NCBI GenBank assembly: GCA_012517935.1
Contig: JAAYUA010000055.1
Coordinates: 1-64,000 of the forward strand
From: Acetobacter sp.
GTDB taxonomy: Bacteria; Pseudomonadota; Alphaproteobacteria; Acetobacterales; Acetobacteraceae
Direction: 5' to 3'
DNA: 64,000 bases
In this document: positions 26,932 through 34,372 of the stretch, one piece after another
Position numbering within the stretch: position 1 is the first letter of the stretch
Layout: each line of letters opens with the position of its first letter
Notes under the pieces: generated by a model
Databases searched by the model: none
The model's input: only the letters and a program-made list of their open reading frames with translations
Told to the model about the DNA's origin: nothing
Translations under genes and position numbers: made by a program

Positions 26932-27233
26932 TCAAAATCTCACTAACGAAATCCGCATGCTCGCCAGCGTAGTGATCGCAATGATGAAGCCGTCACGGTT
27001 TGATGCCACGACCTGCGATACCGTCCCCCCAACCAAGATCTCGCCGATGTTCACGGTCGGCACGTCGGACTGCGTGTCGAACATCCGACCACGCATATAG
27101 GGATCAAGGGACAGCCAGAGGATGCGCAGCAAAATCTGATCAGGACCAAGCTCTGCAACCGGCTTCTTTTCCAGGTGGAAATTGGCCGGAGCAGGTGCAC
27201 CTTCAGGATGCGTGCGAGGATAATCCGCCGGTT
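26932..27233 (-). pseudogene. Remnant of an NADP-dependent oxidoreductase (CurA/YncB-like MDR family), N-terminal part
   Basis: The minus strand encodes NRRIILAR in one frame (27233-27210), then, after a shift at about 27208, PEGAPAPANFHLEKKPVAEL and LWLSLDPYMRGRM in a second frame. The order equals the N-terminus of the medium-chain oxidoreductases of the CurA/YncB group, which continue with the VPTVNIGEILVGGTVSQVV segment also seen here. The similarity stops near residue 90 at SNRDGF, and an unrelated tail leads to a stop at 26932. The Rossmann domain is absent. It is therefore a frameshifted and truncated relic. Bases 26781-26931 and 27234-27279 hold no other gene I can identify. Confidence 0.7.
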
Positions 27234-27279
27234 GATGGGGTTTCGGCGGCCATGGGCAAATCTGCTGATAAATATGAGA

Positions 27280-28437
27280 TCAAAGCGCGGCTTCGAGAAC
27301 GCGACGGCAGACATCAAGGGTAACATCCTGATGCTCGCCCAAAGCCGTCATGCCGTGCGTTTCAAGCTGGTCAATCAAGCCGTCGATTGCATCTGAGCCA
27401 ATTGCATAAGCGGAGAGACGCGTCGGAATTCCAAGACTTTCGAAGAATGCCTCCGTCTTCATGATCGCAGCCTCAATCCGCTCGTCTTCCGTACCATCAT
27501 TCAGGTTCCAGACACGGGCAGCATATTGCAAAAGCTTGCCGCGCTTTGCTTCCCTGCAGACGCGCAGCAAAGACGGCAATATCACAGCGAGTGTGCGCGC
27601 ATGGTCTATATCATAGCGCGCCGTCATTTCGTGGCCAATCATGTGCGTTGACCAGTCCTGTGGCACACCAACACCGATCAGCCCGTTGAGCGCCAAGGTC
27701 GCAATCCACATGAAATTCGCGCGGAGATCGTAGTTTTCCGGCTCCGAGACCACCTTTGGACCAATCTCCACCAAGCTCAGTAGCAGGCCTTCCGCGAAAC
27801 GGTCCTGCACCTTGGCGTCGACTGGATAGGTAAGATACTGCTCGATGGTGTGAACGAACGAATCCACCACGCCATTGGCGACTTGACGAAGTGGGAGCGT
27901 AAAAGTTTTCGTTGGGTCGAGCACCGAAAAGCGCGGGTAGACGAGCGTGCTGCCGAACCCCAGTTTCTCGCGCGTTTCCGAACGTGTGATGACGCTGAAG
28001 CTGTTCATTTCCGAACCTGTTGCGGGCAACGTCAGCACGGTACCGAAAGGCAGGGCCTGCGTGACGTTCGCACCGTGAGTCGTCAGAATCTCCCATGGAT
28101 CGCCGATGTGATTGACCGCTGCAGCAACGAACTTAGTGCCATCGATCACCGACCCACCGCCGACGGCCAGTAAGAAATCGAGCTTCTCGCGGCGCACTGT
28201 CGCGACGGCCTGCATCAGGGTTTCGTAGGTTGGATTGGACTCGATCCCACCGAATTCCTGGACGGTACGGCCACCCAGCACGGAGCGCACTTCAGCCAGA
28301 GTCCCATTCCGTTCGGCACTGGAACCACCGTAAAGCATCAATATCCGCGCATGCTCGGGAATATGTTCGGCTATCTTCGCAATCGTGTCCTTGCCGAAGA
28401 TGATGCGGGTAGGGTTGTAATACTCGAAATTCTGCAT
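27280..28437 (-). CDS. Iron-type (group III) alcohol dehydrogenase, YqhD-like
   Basis: The 385-residue protein opens with NFEYYNPTRIIFGKDTIAKI and has the NADP-binding AVGGGSVIDGTKFVA, as in YqhD-type NADPH-dependent aldehyde reductases. Metal ligands are visible as Asp and His in VVDSFVHTIEQ and two His in HMIGHEMTARYDIDHARTL. It likely reduces short aldehydes, perhaps as a detoxifying enzyme. It is intact but lies between two gene remnants, and its base composition differs slightly from neighbours, which suggests an acquired segment that has partly decayed. A palindrome just upstream could be an operator. Confidence 0.9.
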   Translation of the reverse strand: MQNFEYYNPTRIIFGKDTIAKIAEHIPEHARILMLYGGSSAERNGTLAEVRSVLGGRTVQEFGGIESNPTYETLMQAVATVRREKLDFLLAVGGGSVIDGTKFVAAAVNHIGDPWEILTTHGANVTQALPFGTVLTLPATGSEMNSFSVITRSETREKLGFGSTLVYPRFSVLDPTKTFTLPLRQVANGVVDSFVHTIEQYLTYPVDAKVQDRFAEGLLLSLVEIGPKVVSEPENYDLRANFMWIATLALNGLIGVGVPQDWSTHMIGHEMTARYDIDHARTLAVILPSLLRVCREAKRGKLLQYAARVWNLNDGTEDERIEAAIMKTEAFFESLGIPTRLSAYAIGSDAIDGLIDQLETHGMTALGEHQDVTLDVCRRVLEAAL

Positions 28438-28452
28438 TTTCGTTTCCTAATT

Positions 28453-28462
28453 CGACCGGTCG
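28453..28462. promoter_or_regulatory. Palindrome upstream of the alcohol dehydrogenase, candidate operator
   Basis: CGACCGGTCG is a perfect 10-base palindrome 16 bases before the start codon. A related half site (ACGAACGACCG) occurs about 35 bases further upstream. No regulator gene is adjacent, so binding by a TetR-like protein is speculative. Confidence 0.35.
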
Positions 28463-28650
28463 TCTACAAGCGATTTGTCAATGCTTGATAGCATACGAAC
28501 GACCGCTCCCCTTGATCGGAAATTGACATCGGACATTCATTCTGTAGCCACGCAGGCGACCATTTAGTGTGAACATTCACACCAAAAGAAAGCTACGCAT
28601 CAAAAACTCTAGCTTTCTGATCGGCAGCAGCAGGAATTTCATCGTATGTT

Positions 28651-28914
28651 ATGATGTCGGTGGCTACTCCATCAGCGATCTGGCCAGCAACCCATATGGC
28701 AAATAGGGTTGCTGCAAGGATGAAAGTGGCCAATGGAGCCGTGAAGCATCTCCAGTTTCCAGACGCCTCCCATGTGCTGATGGGCTTTGGCGAGGCGCCA
28801 ATCCGGATTGTGGGACATGGCTCCACTATGGAGCTTGGCGGCTCCGAGAATGGGACGCGATCAGCCCGTGATAGTGCATGGTCGGCTGTTCTATCCTTTC
28901 TCGCCGAGGTGTAA
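28651..28914 (+). pseudogene. C-terminal remnant of an alpha/beta hydrolase (BAAT/acyl-CoA thioester hydrolase-like)
   Basis: The frame encodes AIWPATHMANRVAARMK followed by VKHLQFPDASHVLMGFGEAP, GSTMELGG and a final SAWSAVLSFLAEV. This order corresponds to the C-terminal third of the BAAT C-terminal hydrolase family: the Asp/Trp-Pro-Ser region, the catalytic-His strand and the last helix. The nucleophile region and the rest of the protein are missing, and the upstream 70 bases give no continuous frame. I read it as a relic rather than an 87-residue gene. The family assignment is by eye and moderate. Confidence 0.5.
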
Positions 28915-29245
28915 CCGTTGACTACTCAGCATTGATGCACGTGAGTGGTGCCCTTGAGACCTCTCTTGCCGGAATATGGGGACAAGATTGATGACGTCTT
29001 GAGCTTCAAAAGAGAGTTCTGCTGACGTTTACGCCGAAGCTTACGTAAAACTCACTTCCATGTAGTCAGCCCAAATATCCCTCCAGAAAGAGCATCTGCA
29101 CGCATTGCTTCCCGCATCGACGTCACGGTCCATCATGACGGAACACCTCGCGCCCCAAATATCCGACATCGGCAGCAATATTTGCCCCATCCGACACAAA
29201 GGCATATCAGCCACGTCTCTTCGATCTGACACTGGTGACAATACG
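28915..29245. other. Gene-free stretch before the kinase-like cluster
   Basis: About 330 bases hold no convincing frame; the track ORFs here are short and unrelated to known proteins. An imperfect inverted repeat (GTTTACG...CGTAAAAC near 29027-29051) is visible. The first kinase-like gene can be extended upstream in frame to 29105, but that part has no family similarity. The promoter of the cluster probably lies here. Confidence 0.4.
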
Positions 29246-29980
29246 ATGGCTTCTTTACGACATCCTGACACCCGGCACTTCCTTCCCGGCGTCATCGCAG
29301 TCGTCGGCAGTGACGGCGCGGGAAAATCCACGCTCACGGCAGATCTTCTCAATCATTTACAGCAGGAACAGGCGACCGAACTGCTCTATCTGGGGCAGGA
29401 CTCCGGCAATATTGCCCGGTGGATCAAGACACGCCCGCTGATCGGACCTGTCATTGCGCGCTATCTGGTCAAAAGAAGCGAACGCGCCCATGCGTCGAAA
29501 GACAGGAAATCCTCGCCTCCGGACCTCCTGACCGCGATCGTGATATTCCTTTTCTCCCTCTGGCGGCACTCCAAATTCAAAAAAGTGCCTCTACTGAGCC
29601 AGCAGGGTATCGTCGTGATCACGGATCGTTATCCACAGGCCGAAGTCGCGGGATTTCATTTCGATGGACCGGGGTTGGCTGCGCTGGAAAAAGGCTCTTT
29701 TCTGGTCAGGTTTCTGGCAAGACAGGAACAGCGTCTTTATCGGGAAATGGCGAATTATGTGCCCGCACTGGTCATACGTCTGAACATCGATGCAAAAACC
29801 GCGCATGAGCGGAAGCCGGATCACAAGCTTTCATCTCTGGAAGCCAAAACGAGCGTCTTTCCGACGCTGGCGTTTAATGGAGCCCGGATTCTGGATCTCG
29901 ATACGCGGGAACCCTATGCCACAGTCCTGCATCGGGCATTGGCTGAAGCACGCGATGTAAGCAGACCTGCAAAACTCTGA
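29246..29980 (+). CDS. Thymidylate-kinase-like P-loop protein, copy 1 of 3
   Basis: The 244-residue product has a Walker A loop VVGSDGAGKSTLTADL and a DR-type motif ITDRYPQAEVAGFHFDGPGL in the place of the TMP-kinase DRY/H motif. A conserved C-terminal block follows with ALVIRLNIDAKTAHERKPDH, then ILDLDTREPYATVLHRAL. It shares all of these with the two genes downstream, so the three are paralogues. True thymidylate kinases are about 210 residues and do not carry the PQAE..GFHFDGPG or RKPDH blocks, so the substrate is probably not dTMP. The ATG at 29246 follows GGTGACA; the track start at 29105 adds unconserved residues. The link to the flippase downstream points to surface polysaccharide. Confidence 0.7.
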   Translation: MASLRHPDTRHFLPGVIAVVGSDGAGKSTLTADLLNHLQQEQATELLYLGQDSGNIARWIKTRPLIGPVIARYLVKRSERAHASKDRKSSPPDLLTAIVIFLFSLWRHSKFKKVPLLSQQGIVVITDRYPQAEVAGFHFDGPGLAALEKGSFLVRFLARQEQRLYREMANYVPALVIRLNIDAKTAHERKPDHKLSSLEAKTSVFPTLAFNGARILDLDTREPYATVLHRALAEARDVSRPAKL

Positions 29981-30013
29981 TGTCATAGCCGGGATTACAA
30001 CAGGAAACTTGTC

Positions 30014-30036
30014 GTTTATATAGTTTTCATATAAAC
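30014..30036. repeat. Perfect inverted repeat in the AT-rich gap between kinase-like genes 1 and 2
   Basis: GTTTATAT (30014-30021) and ATATAAAC (30029-30036) are perfect inverted arms around AGTTTTC. The AT-rich setting suits an operator or promoter for the downstream genes rather than a terminator, since the stem is weak. Confidence 0.5.
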
Positions 30037-30067
30037 TTAATTGAAGTTTCACAGTAAGACCGGACGC

Positions 30068-30922
30068 ATGTTTTCCCTGCGTCCCGGAGTAAATGCCTTG
30101 GGTATCAGTATGAAACTGATGTCTTCCGCGGCCGATCAGGTCATGCCTAGGACTTTCTCAGGCGAGCAGATCACTTCCACCAGCCCGGAAACACAGTACA
30201 CCCCTCTTTCGAGGGTCGTCGCAATCGTTGGATGTGATGGCTCCGGCAAAACCAGCCTGGTTACCGATCTGGTCGCCCGGCTGAACACGCAGGAACCAAC
30301 AGAACGCTGCTATATGGGGCTTGTTTCCGGAGAGACCGGCGACAAGATCAAAAAGCTTCCGATCATCGGCAAACAGCTGGAACGCTATCTTGCCGCTCGC
30401 GTCCGTCGTGCACAGGATATGAAAGAAAAGGTCCCCGGCCTTTTCTCCGCATGCGTCATGTACGGCTTTTCCCTGCTGCGCGTCTCGCATCTGCGCCGTT
30501 TGATGAAGCGCTCGGAAAGCGGTCATCTGACCATCGCCGACCGTTATCCGCAGGCTGAATTTTCGGGCTTTCACTATGACGGACCCGGCATCGATGCAGG
30601 ACGAACCGAAAGCCCCTTCATCCAGAAGCTCGCAAAGCGTGAGCAGAAACTGTATGACTGGATGGCAAAGCAACGGCCTGCGTTGATCATTCGCCTGAAT
30701 GTCGATGCTGATACTGCGCATGCGCGCAAATCAGACCATCCGCTGGAAGAACTGCGCGAAAAAACCGCAATCATGCCGCGGATTAAATATAACGGCACCC
30801 GCATTCTGGAAATCGATGCGCGCCTGCCCTACGAGCAGGTTCTGCAAACAGCACTGAACGCCATCAAAGGTGCGGTTTCTGTCGGAAATCTTTCCCTGAA
30901 CAAGGAAAGACATAGCTTCTGA
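30068..30922 (+). CDS. Thymidylate-kinase-like P-loop protein, copy 2 of 3
   Basis: About 284 residues from ATG 30068; later in-frame Met codons at 30110, 30119 and 30143 are also possible because the first 50 residues are not conserved. The core has Walker A IVGCDGSGKTSLVTDLV, then RCYMGLVSGETGDKIKKLPI, the motif IADRYPQAEFSGFHYDGPGI, and LIIRLNVDADTAHARKSDH. The end, ILEIDARLPYEQVLQTALNAI, matches copies 1 and 3. As in the other copies, a hydrophobic helix (LFSACVMYGFSLLRV) interrupts the domain where TMP kinases have a lid-side helix. It is separated from copy 1 by 87 bases with a perfect inverted repeat, so it may have its own promoter. Confidence 0.72.
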   Translation: MFSLRPGVNALGISMKLMSSAADQVMPRTFSGEQITSTSPETQYTPLSRVVAIVGCDGSGKTSLVTDLVARLNTQEPTERCYMGLVSGETGDKIKKLPIIGKQLERYLAARVRRAQDMKEKVPGLFSACVMYGFSLLRVSHLRRLMKRSESGHLTIADRYPQAEFSGFHYDGPGIDAGRTESPFIQKLAKREQKLYDWMAKQRPALIIRLNVDADTAHARKSDHPLEELREKTAIMPRIKYNGTRILEIDARLPYEQVLQTALNAIKGAVSVGNLSLNKERHSF

Positions 30923-31082
30923 TCAGGCCAATGCCAGACAGAAAGAGATTTTCCTGTCTGGCATAAATCTTTTCATGATCCAGATTTGACGGTAACACGG
31001 CTCCGATTGCTTTCGGCAAGTTCTCTTCTCCGGATCGGGCGCGTGTTTGCTCCCCTTCCATCCAGCAGAAACTGATCGGTTC

Positions 31083-31808
31083 ATGCCACCCATTTCTCCC
31101 CTTTCCCCTCTCATCGCTGTCGTCGGATGCGATGGTTCCGGCAAATCGACCGTCACGGACAGTCTGCAAAAATGGCTCGCCACATCACGGCCGACAGTCA
31201 TCTGCCATCTGGGTAAACAAAGCGGAAACATCGGCCGGGCCATTGGCCGCCTGCCGTTTGTGGGTGGTTTGGTCGAAACCAAGCTAAACAGCAAAGCAAA
31301 GAAAGTTCACTCCGACAAAGGGCCGGATACCCTGTCGGCGCTGGTGACCTATTTTTTCACCCTGCGCAGATACTGGCGCTTTCTCCGCATGATGCAGTTC
31401 CGCAGGAAGGGCTTCCTTGTTATCGCGGACCGCTTTCCCCAGATGGAAGTCCCTGGCCCCATGGATGGATGCGGCCTTTACAAGGTCACCGGTGGCGGCC
31501 TGAAAGGACTTCTGGCACGCAGCGAGCGTCAGCTCTTTGCCCGCATGGTGGCCTGCAAACCGGACCTGATCATCCGTCTCAATGTTTCACTTGATGTCGC
31601 GATTGCACGCAAGCCGGATCATAAACCAGACAATCTTGCCCGGAAGATCAACGATCTGTCGAATATCACCTTCAAAGGCGTGAAAATGCTGGAAATCAAT
31701 GCGGACCAGCCGCTGGAAACCGTGCTTTCCACTGCAAAGAACGCCATTTCCGAAATTCTGCAGGCCCGTGATGGCAACACACCTTCAGAGAGCCATGCTG
31801 CCGGATGA
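31083..31808 (+). CDS. Thymidylate-kinase-like P-loop protein, copy 3 of 3
   Basis: The 241-residue protein (ATG 31083; the track extends to a TTG at 31047) carries VVGCDGSGKSTVTDSLQKWL, VICHLGKQSGNIGRAIGRLP and the DR motif IADRFPQMEVPGPMDGCGL, which is the most diverged version of the three. LIIRLNVSLDVAIARKPDHK and MLEINADQPLETVLSTAKNAI complete the shared pattern. Its stop codon overlaps the start of the flippase gene (ATGA), so the two proteins are made from one message with coupled translation. This gives the best clue to function: phosphorylation of a sugar, lipid or nucleotide precursor for an exported glycan is inferred, not shown. Confidence 0.72.
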   Translation: MPPISPLSPLIAVVGCDGSGKSTVTDSLQKWLATSRPTVICHLGKQSGNIGRAIGRLPFVGGLVETKLNSKAKKVHSDKGPDTLSALVTYFFTLRRYWRFLRMMQFRRKGFLVIADRFPQMEVPGPMDGCGLYKVTGGGLKGLLARSERQLFARMVACKPDLIIRLNVSLDVAIARKPDHKPDNLARKINDLSNITFKGVKMLEINADQPLETVLSTAKNAISEILQARDGNTPSESHAAG

Positions 31809-33148
31809 AAGCCTGGTTTTCAGACGGCGTCTTCCGCTCGGTTCTTCGTAATGCCTCCTATCTCGGTTCAGGAAAACTCGGTGGCACCGTTCTCAGCCTG
31901 ATCGCCCTGTCCTGTGCTGGACGAGGAATGTCGACCGCCCTTTTCGGAACACTGGTCGTCATCAATGCTTATGCCGCAGGTGTCAGCAATCTGGTCAAGT
32001 TCCAAACATGGCAGTTCATCGTTCGTTTCGGAGCACCCGCTCTGGTGCGTAATGAAAACGCCATGTTCTGCGACATCATATCCTTTTCGTTTGCCCTTGA
32101 TCTGGCCAGTGGCGCATTCGGCCTGATCGCTGGCATGGCGCTGCTGCCATTTCTGTCGCATCGGGTCGGCATCGATGACAGCGCCTTCGTGCTCGCCATG
32201 TTTTACTGCACGCTGATCCCGATCATGACAGCGGCAACCCCGACCGGTGTATTGCGAACACTGGATCGGTTCGACAGCATCGCCGTTCAGCAAATGGTCA
32301 CGCCACTTCTGAACGCCATCGGGAGCCTTTTTACCTTTGTAATGGGCTATGGCTTCGTCGGCTTCGTCGTCTCATGGTATGTTTCCGAACTGATCGGCGA
32401 TCTTTTCCTCTGGGTCGTCGCAGCGCGCGAACTCCGCCGTCAGGGGTTCCACAACGCGATGCGTCCCGGCTTGTTTGCTCCCGCACGACGGATCAAGGGA
32501 GCATGGAATTTCGTCTGGACCACCAATTTCGCGCACTCGATCTGGTCGGCATGGGGGTCGCTGAGCAACGTGATTGTCGGCGCGATGCTGGGTCCGACAG
32601 ATGCTGGCCTGTTCAAGATCGCCTCGACCTTCTTCACTTCAGCCAGCAAACCGGCCGATCTCATGGCCAAAAGCTTCTACCCTGAAGTCATGCGTCTGGA
32701 TCCAACCAGCAACAAGCCATGGCTTCTGGCCCTCCGCAGCAGCCTGATGGCTGTCGGAATCGGTTTGATCGTCCTTCTGGTTATCTTCGTGGGTGGCAGA
32801 CCCCTGATCTCTCTGGTGTTTGGCCATCGCTATCTGGAAGCCTTCAGCCTGTTGCAGATCATGACCGTTGCCCTTCTGGTGTCCATGGCCGGCTTCCCGA
32901 TGGAATCCCTGCTCTATATGTCCAGCAAGCAGAAATCGGCACTGATCGCCGAAGGCTCAGCCGCACTGGCCTATGGTGTTGTGCTGGTGATCTTCATCCA
33001 TTTCTTCGGGCTGCTTGGTTCAGGTTTCGCGTATGTCGCGGGCATGTGCATGAAGGCGCTGTTTTCCTTCATCCCCACCTTTTCCGCATGGCGTCACCGA
33101 CACACCCTGACGCATGCTCATCTCAACAGCGTTGACACTCCGGGATAA
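31805..33148 (+). CDS. Polysaccharide flippase (Wzx/MATE-like MOP superfamily)
   Basis: The 447-residue protein has about twelve to fourteen membrane helices with the MOP-superfamily rhythm: NASYLGSGKLGGTVLSLIAL near the start, FGTLVVINAYAAGVSNLVKF, a central NFVWTTNFAHSIWSAWGSL and GPTDAGLFKIASTFFTSASK, then FMP-like helices to the end. Such proteins flip lipid-linked oligosaccharides or related glycans across the inner membrane. Its start overlaps the third kinase-like gene. No polymerase or glycosyltransferase sits in this cluster, so the exported unit must be made elsewhere. It converges on hemW. Confidence 0.83.
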   Translation: MKAWFSDGVFRSVLRNASYLGSGKLGGTVLSLIALSCAGRGMSTALFGTLVVINAYAAGVSNLVKFQTWQFIVRFGAPALVRNENAMFCDIISFSFALDLASGAFGLIAGMALLPFLSHRVGIDDSAFVLAMFYCTLIPIMTAATPTGVLRTLDRFDSIAVQQMVTPLLNAIGSLFTFVMGYGFVGFVVSWYVSELIGDLFLWVVAARELRRQGFHNAMRPGLFAPARRIKGAWNFVWTTNFAHSIWSAWGSLSNVIVGAMLGPTDAGLFKIASTFFTSASKPADLMAKSFYPEVMRLDPTSNKPWLLALRSSLMAVGIGLIVLLVIFVGGRPLISLVFGHRYLEAFSLLQIMTVALLVSMAGFPMESLLYMSSKQKSALIAEGSAALAYGVVLVIFIHFFGLLGSGFAYVAGMCMKALFSFIPTFSAWRHRHTLTHAHLNSVDTPG

Positions 33149-33155
33149 TCCCCGC

Positions 33156-33178
33156 TGGCCGGGGCTGCTCCCCGGCCA
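33156..33178. terminator. Strong hairpin between convergent flippase and hemW
   Basis: TGGCCGGGG (33156-33164) and CCCCGGCCA (33170-33178) pair perfectly around CTGCT. No T run follows on either strand, but the 9-bp GC stem between two convergent stops fits a bidirectional transcript end. Confidence 0.6.
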
Positions 33179-33181
33179 AGA

Positions 33182-34372
33182 CTACAAGACCAGTCGGCCC
33201 AGAATAGCTTCCAGAAGCATCCGACCACGTGGCGTTGCCGCCAGTATCCCTCCTTCATGAAGCAGATATCCCTCTTCCACGCACATCCGCAGAATCTCGC
33301 GATCCACAGAACCCAGCAGAGGACAGCCAGTTCGTGCCTGAAAGGCCTGTTCATCCACCCCGGATGAAAGACGCAGGCCCATCAGAAGCATTTCCCGGGC
33401 CAGATCCTCAGCTTGCAGCACCGTTTCAGAAGACAGCCCTGTGCCATTTTCCTCGACACGTTCCGCCCATATTTCCGGTGCGCGATGTCGGCGTGTCGCC
33501 AGTATTTCCGTTCCGGGAGTCACGCGTCCATGTGCCCCGGGACCAATCCCCGCATAATCACGATAGCGCCAATATGCCAGATTGTGCCTGCTCTCCTGCC
33601 CCGGCACAGCATAATTGGAGACTTCATAGGCCTGTAGCCCATGCTTGGCCGCAATTTCTCCCGTCATGTCATAAAGACGGGCGGCTTCATCTTCTTCCGG
33701 AAGAATGATCCGTCCCTGACGAAACAGGGCTTCAAATTTGGTCCCGGTCTCAATCGTCAGCTGATAAAGCGACAAATGGCCGCTGACGAGTGAAAGAGCT
33801 GTCTCCAGTTCCTGCCGCCATGCCTGCTCGTTCTGTCCCGGACGGGCATAGATCAGGTCAAAACTGACACGGGGAAAAATCCCACGTGCCAGTTCCAGGG
33901 CTGCAACGGCCTGTGCAGCGGAATGTTCACGTCCCAACGCATGCAGGGACTCATCATTCAGCGCCTGAATACCCAGAGAGACACGATTCACACCCGCAGA
34001 CCTGAAATCTTGCAGACGCCCTGTCTCCACACTGGTTGGGTTCGCTTCCAGCGTAATTTCCGGCTCTTCTTCCGTCGGGAAATAGGTCCGGGCATCTGCA
34101 ATCAGATCAGCCACCCCTGATGGCGGCATCAGGGAGGGCGTGCCACCCCCGAAGAAAATGGATGACAGTCTGCGCGGCCCAAGACGCTGGGCTTCCCAGA
34201 ACAATTCCTGCCGCAAAGCCCGGACGAAACGCTCCGACGGGATGGGCTGTCTGACATGACTGTTGAAGTCACAGTAAGGGCACTTTGAAAGACAGAAAGG
34301 CCAGTGAATATAAAGGGCCAACCCCTTCTCAGCGATTGGGGCTGGCTCCGGTTTCTGATGACCAACGCTCAT
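33182..34372 (-). CDS. hemW: Heme chaperone HemW (radical SAM, coproporphyrinogen oxidase-like)
   Basis: The 396-residue protein has the radical-SAM cluster motif CLSKCPYCDF (CX3CX2C) preceded by LALYIHWPF, then FFGGGTPSLMPP and the NRVSLGIQALNDESLHALGR segment of the HemN/HemW group. The Cys that HemN has directly after CX2C is replaced by Phe, as in HemW, which binds and delivers heme rather than oxidising coproporphyrinogen. The track starts about 37 codons earlier; the ATG at 34372 forms a TGATG junction with the kup stop and begins the conserved region, so translation is probably coupled. Confidence 0.9.
   Translation of the reverse strand: MSVGHQKPEPAPIAEKGLALYIHWPFCLSKCPYCDFNSHVRQPIPSERFVRALRQELFWEAQRLGPRRLSSIFFGGGTPSLMPPSGVADLIADARTYFPTEEEPEITLEANPTSVETGRLQDFRSAGVNRVSLGIQALNDESLHALGREHSAAQAVAALELARGIFPRVSFDLIYARPGQNEQAWRQELETALSLVSGHLSLYQLTIETGTKFEALFRQGRIILPEEDEAARLYDMTGEIAAKHGLQAYEVSNYAVPGQESRHNLAYWRYRDYAGIGPGAHGRVTPGTEILATRRHRAPEIWAERVEENGTGLSSETVLQAEDLAREMLLMGLRLSSGVDEQAFQARTGCPLLGSVDREILRMCVEEGYLLHEGGILAATPRGRMLLEAILGRLVL

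Noticed and set aside
28593-28826. 77-codon minus-strand ORF with a hydrophobic segment
   Set aside because: It is antisense to the BAAT-like relic, which shows family-specific order on the plus strand.
29105-29245. Upstream extension of the first kinase-like gene
   Set aside because: The extra 47 residues have no counterpart in the paralogues; ATG 29246 has a better ribosome site.
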